Of a stretch of 19,918 bases of DNA, positions 14,023-19,918 are shown one piece after another. Each line of letters begins with the position of its first letter. The first letter of the stretch is position 1. Source of the stretch: Candidatus Methylomirabilota bacterium (GTDB lineage Bacteria; Methylomirabilota; Methylomirabilia; Methylomirabilales; 2-02-FULL-66-22); contig JACQXP010000043.1 of NCBI GenBank assembly GCA_016208645.1, positions 1-19,918 on the forward strand, read 5' to 3'. The position numbers and the translations under genes were made by a program. The notes under the pieces are model-generated. The model saw nothing but the letters and a program-made list of their open reading frames with translations, was not told the origin of the DNA and ran no database searches.

Positions 14023-15027
14023 ATGCCGCAACGGTTGAGCGTGGCACAGACCTCACTGGTACGTCACATCGCCCGTTTCCCCCGCTGTCGCGTCCTGATC
14101 CTGGGGGACGTGATGCTGGACGAGTACATGTGGGGGAGCGTGTCCCGCATCTCTCCCGAGGCCCCCGTGCCCGTGGTGGCGGTGCGCTCCGAGAGCGTGA
14201 AGGTTGGCGGCGCCGGGAACGTGGCCGCCAACGTGGCCGCCCTGGGGGGGCAGGCCAGCCTGATCGGGTTGGTGGGCAACGACGCGGCGGCGGAACGGCT
14301 CTGCCACGAGCTGGAGCTGGCGGGGGTCAAGAGCGACGGGCTGATCGTGGATGGGTCCCGGCCCACCACCATCAAGAGCCGGGTCGTGGCCGGCAGCCAG
14401 CACGTGGTCCGCTTCGATCGGGAGAGTGATGCGCCCGCATCGCGGGCGATCCAGGCGCGCCTGCTGGGGGCGGTGCGGGAGCGGTTGCCATCGGCGGACG
14501 CGCTACTGATCTCGGATTACGCGAAGGGCCTGGTGGGTCCCGGACTGGTGCGCGACGTCCTGGCGCTGGCCGCCCGGCAGCGCCGGCTGGTGGCGGTGGA
14601 TCCCAAGGTGCAGCACCTGTCGCTGTTCAAGGGGGTCACGGTGGTCGCGCCGAATCATCACGAGGCGGCTGCGGCCGCGCGTCTCCCGGTGCGGAGCGAG
14701 GCGGATCTCATCCGGGTGGGCCGGGTGCTCCTGCGGCGATTGAAGACTCGGGCCGTGCTCATCACCCGCGGGGAGCAGGGGATGTCGCTGTTCGAGGCGG
14801 GAAAGCCGGCGGTGCACATCCCGACGGTGGCCCGGGAGGTGTACGACGTGACCGGGGCGGGAGACACCGTGATGGGGGCGCTCAGCCTGGCGCTGGCGGC
14901 CGGGGCGGACATGCACGGGGCGGCCGTGATCGCCAATTACGCCGCCGGGGTGGTCGTGGGGAAGCGGGGCACCGCCACCGTGACCCGCGCGGAGCTGGAG
15001 CGGGCCCTCCGGGACGGACGGCTATAA
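14023..15027 (+). CDS. D-glycero-beta-D-manno-heptose-7-phosphate kinase (HldE domain I / RfaE1)
   Basis: PfkB-family sugar kinase that makes heptose 1,7-bisphosphate in ADP-heptose synthesis for the LPS inner core. The 334 residues show LILGDVMLDEYMWGSVSRIS at 25-44, PEAPVPVV, VGGAGNVAANVAALGG at 61-76 (substrate lid), and the C-terminal DVTGAGDTV with catalytic base D281. These motifs match HldE/RfaE domain I closely. The adenylyltransferase domain II of fused HldE is absent, so that step must be encoded separately. ATG at 14023 is preceded by a stem-loop and only a weak ribosome site. Confidence 0.9.
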   Translation: MPQRLSVAQTSLVRHIARFPRCRVLILGDVMLDEYMWGSVSRISPEAPVPVVAVRSESVKVGGAGNVAANVAALGGQASLIGLVGNDAAAERLCHELELAGVKSDGLIVDGSRPTTIKSRVVAGSQHVVRFDRESDAPASRAIQARLLGAVRERLPSADALLISDYAKGLVGPGLVRDVLALAARQRRLVAVDPKVQHLSLFKGVTVVAPNHHEAAAAARLPVRSEADLIRVGRVLLRRLKTRAVLITRGEQGMSLFEAGKPAVHIPTVAREVYDVTGAGDTVMGALSLALAAGADMHGAAVIANYAAGVVVGKRGTATVTRAELERALRDGRL

Positions 15028-15157
15028 ATGCGGAACACCCAGAGGGTACCCGAATTGGGAATGCGGAATAGAGAACGCACACCACGGACGCATGGGTCGG
15101 TCTTTCATCGGGGATTCCACATTCGGGCACCCCTTGGGTGTTCCGAATTCCGCATTG
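15027..15157. repeat. Intergenic heptamer hairpin (GCGGAAT family, copy 1)
   Basis: The left arm, AATGCGG then AACACCC, AGAGGGT and ACCCGAA (from 15027), is mirrored by the right arm (about 15112-15157) carrying TTCGGGC, ACCCCTT, GGGTGTT and CCGAATT-type sequence. The reverse complement of the right arm equals the left arm plus one extra heptamer (AATTCGG) after the first unit. The loop region 15072-15111 shows nothing recognised. The gap lies between the heptose kinase and kdsB. Confidence 0.88.
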
Positions 15158-15167
15158 GGCGAACGCC

Positions 15168-15923
15168 ATGAGCCACGAGCTCCACGGCGTTCGCGCGCGG
15201 GTGGTCGGCCTGATCCCGGCCCGATATGCGTCCAAGCGCTTTCCCGGCAAGGCCCTGGCGGACCTCTGCGGCAAGCCGCTCCTCCAGCACGTGGTGGAGC
15301 GAGCCAGCCAGGCGAAGAACCTATCCGAGGTCGTGGTCGCCACCGACGATATGCGGATCGCCGATGCGGTGCGGCGCTTCGGGGGGAAAGTCCAGATGAC
15401 GGCCCCGACCCACCCGTCGGGGACGGATCGCATCGCCGAGGTCGCCCGGGACCTGGCGTGCGACCTGGTGGTGAACATCCAGGGGGACGAGCCGCTGATC
15501 ATCCCGGCCGAGATTGACGCCGCGGTGGCGCCGCTGCTCCAGGATCCGGCCATCCCGATGGGGACCCTGGCCTGCCCACTGCCCGTGGCGCAGGCGGCGG
15601 ATCCCAACGCGGTCAAGGTGGTCGTCGGGACCAATGGGTTCGCGCTCTACTTCTCCCGGGCGCCGATTCCCTACCTGCGGGACGGGCACGCCGGCGGGGC
15701 GAGCCCGTACCTCCTGCACGTCGGGCTGTACGTGTACCGGCGGGAGGTGCTGTTGCGCCTGGCGAGTTTGCCGCCGACCCCCCTGGAAGAACGGGAGCGG
15801 CTGGAACAGCTCCGGGCGCTGGAGCACGGCATCCGGATCCGCGTGGTGATGACGGACCACCCCAGCCTCGGCGTGGACACGCCCGAGGACCTGGACCGGG
15901 TCCGGCGGATGATGACCGGCTGA
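15168..15923 (+). CDS. kdsB: 3-deoxy-manno-octulosonate cytidylyltransferase (CMP-KDO synthetase)
   Basis: Activates KDO with CTP to CMP-KDO in the cytoplasm for LPS core assembly. The 251 residues begin with the nucleotide loop IPARYASKRFPGKAL at 16-30, followed by VVVATDDMRIADAV at 55-68, SGTDRIAEVA at 84-93 and VNIQGDEPLI at 102-111. They end with GVDTPEDLDRVRRMM. Length and motif order match KdsB. ATG at 15168 is preferred although its ribosome site is poor; the frame is open to 15138, which is inside the repeat. Neighbouring pyrG and kdsA support the assignment. Confidence 0.94.
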   Translation: MSHELHGVRARVVGLIPARYASKRFPGKALADLCGKPLLQHVVERASQAKNLSEVVVATDDMRIADAVRRFGGKVQMTAPTHPSGTDRIAEVARDLACDLVVNIQGDEPLIIPAEIDAAVAPLLQDPAIPMGTLACPLPVAQAADPNAVKVVVGTNGFALYFSRAPIPYLRDGHAGGASPYLLHVGLYVYRREVLLRLASLPPTPLEERERLEQLRALEHGIRIRVVMTDHPSLGVDTPEDLDRVRRMMTG

Positions 15924-15926
15924 CCC

Positions 15927-16027
15927 AATGCGGAATGCGGAATTCGGAATGCGGAATGTCGACCCAATACGGAACGCTCCGTGCTCTGGTTCATTCCACA
16001 TTCCGCATTCGCCATTCCGCATTTGAC
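15927..16027. repeat. Intergenic heptamer hairpin (GCGGAAT family, copy 2)
   Basis: Left arm: AATGCGG at 15927 and 15934, AATTCGG at 15941, AATGCGG at 15948, AATGTCG at 15955. Right arm: ATTCCAC at 15993, ATTCCGC at 16000, ATTCGCC at 16007, ATTCCGC at 16014, ATTTGAC at 16021. The arms are reverse complements in 7-bp register and the array fills the kdsB-pyrG gap up to the GTGGAGGG ribosome site. Confidence 0.92.
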
Positions 16028-16038
16028 GTGGAGGGTGC

Positions 16039-17610
16039 ATGGAGACCAAGTTCATCTTTGTGACCGGAGGGGTGCTCTCGTCCCTGGGGAAAGGGCTGGC
16101 CTCGGCCTCCATCGGCTGCCTGCTGGAAAGCCGCGGTTTCCGGGTCACGCTGCTCAAGTGCGACCCGTACGTCAACGTGGATCCCGGGACGATGAGCCCG
16201 TTCCAGCACGGAGAGGTCTTCGTGACCGACGACGGGGCGGAAGCGGACCTGGACCTGGGCCACTACGAGCGATTCACGGAGGCCCGGCTGACCAGGGACA
16301 GCAACATCACCACGGGGCAGATCTATTTCTCGGTCATCACCAAGGAGCGGCGGGGTGACTATCTGGGCGGGACCGTCCAGGTCATCCCCCACATCACCGA
16401 CGAGATCAAGCGCGGCATCCTGCGGGTCGCCAAGGACGTGGACGTGGTCATCGTGGAGGTGGGCGGCACCGTGGGGGACATCGAGGGCCTGCCGTTCCTG
16501 GAGGCCATCCGCCAGCTCAAGGCGGACGTGGGGCGCGAGAACACGCTCTATGTGCACCTGAGCCTGGTGCCCTTCATCACGGCCGCGGGGGAGCTGAAAT
16601 CCAAGCCGACGCAGCACTCGGTCAAGGAGCTCCTGGAGATCGGGATCCAGCCCGACATCCTCCTCTGCCGGGCGGACCGCGACCTGCCCAAGGATCTGAA
16701 GAAGAAGATCGCCCTCTTCTGCAACGTCTCGGAGAAGGCCGTCATCACCGCCAAGGACGTGAGCACGATCTACGAGGTGCCCCTGGTCCTCCATCGCGAG
16801 GGGCTGGACGAGATCGTGGTCCGCATGCTGGGCCTGCCGGAAGGGCCCCAGGACCGCTCGGCCTGGGAACGGGTGGTCCACACCCTCACCCACCCGACCC
16901 GCCGGGTCAGCATCGCCGTGGTGGGCAAGTACCTGGAGTTGCGCGACGCCTACAAGAGCCTGAACGAGGCCATCACCCACGGGGGGATCGCCAACGACTG
17001 CCAAGTCACCATCAGGCCGGTGGACGCGGAGAAGATCGTCCTGGTGCCCGGCGGCTTCGGCACCCGGGGCATCGAGGGGAAGATCGCGGCCATCAACTAT
17101 GCCCGGGAGGAACTGGTCCCGTTCTTCGGGATCTGCCTGGGGATGCAGTGCGCGGTGATCGAGTTCGCGCGACACGTGTGCGGCCTCAGCGGGGCCAACA
17201 GCCGGGAGTTCGATCCCCACACGCCCCATCCGGTGATCGACCTGTTGCCGGATCAGCGCGGGATCACCAACCTGGGCGGGACCATGCGCCTGGGGGCCTA
17301 CCCCTGCCGCCTGGTCAAGCCCTCCAGGGCCAGTGAGGCCTACGATGCCCAGGAGATCTCCGAGCGGCACCGGCACCGCTACGAGGTGAACAACGAGTAC
17401 CGCGAGGTCCTGGAACGCCAGGGCCTGCTGCTCAGCGGCTTCTCCCCGGACGGGAACCTGGTGGAGATGGTCGAGCTGCCGTACCATCCGTGGTTCGTGG
17501 GAGGCCAGTTCCACACCGAGTTCAAGTCGCGGCCGAGGCGCCCCCACCCGCTGTTCCGGGAGTTCATCCGGGCGGCGCTGGCCTATCAGGAACTGAAAAC
17601 AGCGCAATGA
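16039..17610 (+). CDS. pyrG: CTP synthase
   Basis: Aminates UTP to CTP with glutamine. The 523 residues contain the synthetase domain (KFIFVTGGVLSSLGKG at 4-19, CDPYVNVDPGTMSPFQHGEV at 41-60, GDYLGGTVQVIPHITDEIK) and a glutamine amidotransferase domain with nucleophile C366 in GICLGMQ plus H492 and E494 in QFHTEF. ATG at 16039 follows GTGGAGGG. Located between kdsB and kdsA, it probably supplies CTP for CMP-KDO, as in many LPS loci. Oddity: compared with E. coli PyrG as I remember it, about 13 residues are missing after VDAEKI (residue 333), just before VLVPGGFG, and the family's usual QFHPEF reads QFHTEF. All catalytic residues are kept, so it should be functional. Confidence 0.95.
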   Translation: METKFIFVTGGVLSSLGKGLASASIGCLLESRGFRVTLLKCDPYVNVDPGTMSPFQHGEVFVTDDGAEADLDLGHYERFTEARLTRDSNITTGQIYFSVITKERRGDYLGGTVQVIPHITDEIKRGILRVAKDVDVVIVEVGGTVGDIEGLPFLEAIRQLKADVGRENTLYVHLSLVPFITAAGELKSKPTQHSVKELLEIGIQPDILLCRADRDLPKDLKKKIALFCNVSEKAVITAKDVSTIYEVPLVLHREGLDEIVVRMLGLPEGPQDRSAWERVVHTLTHPTRRVSIAVVGKYLELRDAYKSLNEAITHGGIANDCQVTIRPVDAEKIVLVPGGFGTRGIEGKIAAINYAREELVPFFGICLGMQCAVIEFARHVCGLSGANSREFDPHTPHPVIDLLPDQRGITNLGGTMRLGAYPCRLVKPSRASEAYDAQEISERHRHRYEVNNEYREVLERQGLLLSGFSPDGNLVEMVELPYHPWFVGGQFHTEFKSRPRRPHPLFREFIRAALAYQELKTAQ

Positions 17611-17646
17611 AAAGTTGTCGGTTGTCAGTTTGAAATTTTTCATTGA
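17605..17646. repeat. Short intergenic hairpin (GTTGTCG family, copy 3)
   Basis: CAATGAAAA at 17605-17613 is perfectly complementary to TTTTCATTG at 17637-17645. Between them lie GTTGTCG, GTTGTCA and GTTTGAA in 7-bp register. Its ends (AATGAAAA and CATTGAG) match those of the hairpins at 9238 and 11380, so it appears to be a shortened member. The pyrG stop codon lies in the left arm. Confidence 0.82.
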
Positions 17647-17657
17647 GCGAGGGCTGC

Positions 17658-18485
17658 ATGAGCGGTGAGGTGCAGGTCGGTTCGGTACGAATCGGGGGCG
17701 GGAATCCGCTGGCCCTCATCGCCGGGCCCTGCGTCATCGAGGATGAATCCCACCTCCTGCGTGTGGGCGAGCGGCTGCTGGACATCTGCGGGACGGCCGG
17801 CGTCCCGCTGATCCTGAAGGCCTCCTTCGACAAGGCGAACCGCACCTCGCATCGGTCCTATCGCGGTCCGGGACTGGCCGAGGGGCTCCGCATCCTGGCC
17901 CGGGTTCGGGCGAAGCTGGGGATCCCGATCCTCTCGGACGTGCACGAGAGCGGCCAGGTGGGGGCGGCGGCCGAGGTGCTGGACATCCTGCAGATCCCGG
18001 CGTTCCTGTGCCGCCAGACGGACCTCCTGCTGGCGGCGGGACGGACGGGGAAGCCGGTGAACGTGAAGAAGGGACAGGTCCTGGCACCCGGAGACATGCG
18101 GAACGTGGTGGAGAAGATCCGATCCACGGGGAACACCCAGATCCTCCTGACGGAGCGGGGGTCCAGCTTTGGCTACAACAACCTCGTGGTGGATATGCGG
18201 GGGCTGCCGATCATGCGCGGGCTGGGCGTGCCGGTGATCTTCGACGGGACGCACAGCGTTCAGTTGCCCGGGGGGGCGGGGACCGCCTCGTCGGGCCAGC
18301 GGGAGTTCGTGGCGCCCCTCGTCCGCGCCGCGGTGGCGGCCGGGTGCGACGGCCTGTTCCTGGAGGTCCATCCCGATCCCGATCGCGCCCCGTCGGATGG
18401 CTCGACCATGCTCCCCCTGGATGCCCTCCCCCCGCTGCTGGCCGAGGTGACCGCCATCGCCCGCGCGCTGGCCCGTGCGGTCTAG
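17658..18485 (+). CDS. kdsA: 3-deoxy-8-phosphooctulonate synthase (KDO-8-phosphate synthase)
   Basis: Condenses phosphoenolpyruvate with arabinose 5-phosphate to KDO-8-phosphate. The 275 residues show LIAGPCVIEDE at 20-30, LKASFDKANRTS at 53-64, ILSDVHE at 91-97, IPAFLCRQTDLL at 113-124, VNVKKGQ at 135-141 and FDGTHSVQLPG at 195-205. C25, H199, E236 and D247 correspond with a constant offset of 14 to the four metal ligands of the Aquifex enzyme (C11, H185, E222, D233). It therefore belongs to the metal-dependent class, unlike the E. coli type with Asn at the first position. ATG at 17658 follows GAGGG; a TTG at 17643 in the same frame lies in the repeat and is rejected. Confidence 0.95.
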   Translation: MSGEVQVGSVRIGGGNPLALIAGPCVIEDESHLLRVGERLLDICGTAGVPLILKASFDKANRTSHRSYRGPGLAEGLRILARVRAKLGIPILSDVHESGQVGAAAEVLDILQIPAFLCRQTDLLLAAGRTGKPVNVKKGQVLAPGDMRNVVEKIRSTGNTQILLTERGSSFGYNNLVVDMRGLPIMRGLGVPVIFDGTHSVQLPGGAGTASSGQREFVAPLVRAAVAAGCDGLFLEVHPDPDRAPSDGSTMLPLDALPPLLAEVTAIARALARAV

Positions 18486-18554
18486 CATCATGCGTCAGAT
18501 ATTCGCTGGCCGTCGCCCGCGTCTTCTGTCCGTCAGAGGCATCCTGGCGGCCCC

Positions 18555-19730
18555 GTGAGCAAATCTGTCATGGGCCGCACTGGCGCTCCGGGAAAAATCC
18601 TCGTCCGGTCTCCGAACTGGATCGGAGAGCAGATCCTGGCCTATCCCTTCTTCCACTACCTGCGCCAAGCTTTTCCGCGGGCCCACATTACCGCCGCCTG
18701 CGTTCCCTGGGTGGAGTCGGTCCAGTTCCGCGTCCTTCTGGATGAGGTTCTCGTGCTGCCAAAACGGGAGGGCCATTCCCCTCTCGCCAGGCTGAGGGAG
18801 ATCGAGGGAGCCGCCAGGATGCTCCGGAAGGCAGGGCCCTGGGATCTGGGAGTCTGCCTTCCCAACTCGCTCTCCTCGGCATGGATGATGTTCCGGGCGG
18901 GCGTTCGGGTGCGCCGAGGCTACAAGCGGGATGGGCGTGGGATGCTTCTCAATGAGGGACTCCCGTGGGAAGCAGCCGCGTCCACGCACCGCGCAGAAGC
19001 CTATGTCCTCCTCCTCCCTCCGGAAGCGCGGCCGGACCGCCCCATTGAGGAGTTCTGGGGAACTCCTCCCGAGAATGATCTGGGCCCTGGGTTGCCCGGT
19101 GTGGCGGCGCGGTTCGACCCATCAAGGCACTGGCCCATGGCTGAGCCAATTGACCCGCCCCATGGTCCGTACTGGGTTCTGGCGCCTGGGTCCAAGGCGG
19201 AATCTCGCCGCTGGCCCGAGGGGTATTTTGCCGCGCTGGCCCGCCTGATCGCCGAGGAGACCGGATGGACCGGGATCATCGTGGGCGGGCCAGGCGAGGG
19301 AACGGTGGCGGTTCGGCTGAGCCAGGATCCCGGAACGAAGCTGCTGGATTGGACCGGGCGGGGAACGGTTGCCTCGTATTGGAGGCTCTTCGCTGGCGCC
19401 AGGTTCACGGTCAGTAACGACTCCGGGTTGGCCCATGTGGCGTCCCTGTGCGGCTCCCCTGTGCAGATCGTGTGGGGGGCGGGGGATCCCAGGCGCACGA
19501 GGCCACTGGGCCCCGGCATGGTCCGCATCGCATTCAACCCGGTGCCCTGCTGGCCATGCGGGCGGAACACATGTTCACAGCCACAGGCGACCCAGGTGCA
19601 ATGTCTTCGGGGAATCTTGCCAGAGGTCGTGTGGCGCGAGCTCAAGACCTTCTGCGGGAGTGCCTGGTGCGCTGAGCCCGCAAGAGGAGCCATGGCACCT
19701 TCCCCGTGGGGACCGCAACCCCCCCGGTGA
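18555..19730 (+). CDS. Glycosyltransferase family 9 protein, probable LPS heptosyltransferase (WaaF-like)
   Basis: Probable transfer of L,D-heptose from ADP-heptose to the LPS inner core at the cytoplasmic face. The 391-residue GT-B protein opens with KILVRSPNWIGEQILAYPFF, the acceptor-domain signature of WaaC/WaaF proteins, and has YWVLAPGSKAESRRWPEGYF and NDSGLAHVA at 288-296 in the donor domain. A cysteine cluster (C332, C335, C340, C350) resembles the C-terminal Cys pattern of many GT9 heptosyltransferases. The GTG at 18555 lacks a clear ribosome site; ATG at 18570 is the alternative. The last 30 or so residues after KTFCGS are Pro-rich and unlike the family. Preceding bases 18486-18554 contain nothing recognised. 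Heptosyltransferase II is the best guess; the exact linkage is unknown. Confidence 0.82.
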   Translation: MSKSVMGRTGAPGKILVRSPNWIGEQILAYPFFHYLRQAFPRAHITAACVPWVESVQFRVLLDEVLVLPKREGHSPLARLREIEGAARMLRKAGPWDLGVCLPNSLSSAWMMFRAGVRVRRGYKRDGRGMLLNEGLPWEAAASTHRAEAYVLLLPPEARPDRPIEEFWGTPPENDLGPGLPGVAARFDPSRHWPMAEPIDPPHGPYWVLAPGSKAESRRWPEGYFAALARLIAEETGWTGIIVGGPGEGTVAVRLSQDPGTKLLDWTGRGTVASYWRLFAGARFTVSNDSGLAHVASLCGSPVQIVWGAGDPRRTRPLGPGMVRIAFNPVPCWPCGRNTCSQPQATQVQCLRGILPEVVWRELKTFCGSAWCAEPARGAMAPSPWGPQPPR

Positions 19731-19742
19731 CGTGGGACTCAC

Positions 19743-19918
19743 ATGGCCCAGTATCTCCGCCTGCTGAAGTACGCTCTGCCCTATCGGGGGCGGATCGCAA
19801 TTTCGATCGGCTGTCTCCTGATCGCCTCGCTCCTCAACGCGGTCTCGGTGGCCTCCCTCCAGCCGGTATTTGACGGGCTGTTCGGGGGGGAGGGGAGCCG
19901 GCAGCTCTTGAGCCTGCC
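19743..19918 (+). CDS. 5' end of ABC exporter, probably MsbA-like lipid A flippase (partial)
   Basis: The ATG at 19743 opens a frame that runs off the window: MAQYLRLLKYALPYRGRIAI and a hydrophobic helix (SIGCLLIASLLNAVSVASLQ) followed by PVFDGLFGG. This looks like the first transmembrane helix of an MsbA-type half-transporter, whose N-termini read LLRYLRPYRRRL with PLFDxLF nearby. It begins 12 bases after the heptosyltransferase stop, and a lipid A-core exporter fits the context. The ATPase domain is outside the window, so this rests on 58 residues plus context. Confidence 0.65.
   Translation, partial: MAQYLRLLKYALPYRGRIAISIGCLLIASLLNAVSVASLQPVFDGLFGGEGSRQLLSL

Noticed and set aside
15991..17643. 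550-codon minus-strand open frame opposite pyrG
   Set aside because: Low-complexity His/Asp/Val/Gln-rich translation typical of antisense shadows; CTP synthase on the plus strand is certain.
1500..17646. Insertion sequence or MITE with terminal inverted repeats
   Set aside because: No transposase, no flanking target duplications seen, and unit sequence differs between most loci; a MITE-like origin remains open only for the three GACAAC copies.

Overview
The window is GC-rich bacterial chromosome with every gene on the + strand. KDO and ADP-heptose genes plus the start of a probable MsbA-type exporter indicate an LPS-bearing Gram-negative. Base composition, gene style and the odd intergenic repeats suggest an uncultured lineage such as Rokubacteria/Methylomirabilota (NC10) or a deltaproteobacterial relative. 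That placement is an impression; no marker gene here settles it.

Layout. (1) 1-1479: end of a probable livM, then livG and livF, the two ATPases of a branched-chain amino-acid (LIV-type) importer, joined by 4-nt overlaps. (2) 1658-2747: a zinc alcohol dehydrogenase broken by a frameshift in its structural-zinc cysteine cluster. (3) 2926-7015: a three-gene importer of the ferric-iron/AfuABC-FbpABC type (binding protein, fused two-domain permease, ATPase with TOBE domain). (4) 7263-12823: nucleotide-sugar genes: phosphohexomutase, cupin mannose-6-phosphate isomerase, mannose-1-phosphate guanylyltransferase, GDP-mannose 4,6-dehydratase and UDP-glucose dehydrogenase; then UDP-glucuronate decarboxylase (12956-13906). 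(5) 14023-19918: LPS inner-core genes: heptose-7-phosphate kinase, kdsB, pyrG, kdsA, a GT9 heptosyltransferase and the 5' end of an MsbA-like gene. CTP synthase sits between kdsB and kdsA, which fits CTP supply for CMP-KDO.

The most unusual content is not a gene. Most gene junctions that lack a start/stop overlap hold a degenerate array of 7-bp units (8-bp in one case). Most arrays are arranged as a left arm and its reverse complement, so they could fold as long hairpins. Unit sequence differs from locus to locus while the 7-bp register is kept. Several unit families recur: GAGCCGA/C, GTGAGGC with GTGAAAC, GGACAAC, and GCGGAAT. One array lies in frame inside the phosphohexomutase gene, one supplies the C-terminal tail of the cupin isomerase, and one ends the GDP-mannose dehydratase. 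In two loci the arms differ by exactly one heptamer, which points to gain or loss of whole units. The closest described analogue I know is the STRR heptanucleotide repeats of heterocystous cyanobacteria; the paired inverted arrangement here looks different.

No tRNA, rRNA, CRISPR array, transposase or integrase was seen. No gene-free stretch exceeds 300 bases; the largest, 7016-7262, is filled by two repeat arrays and a probable promoter.
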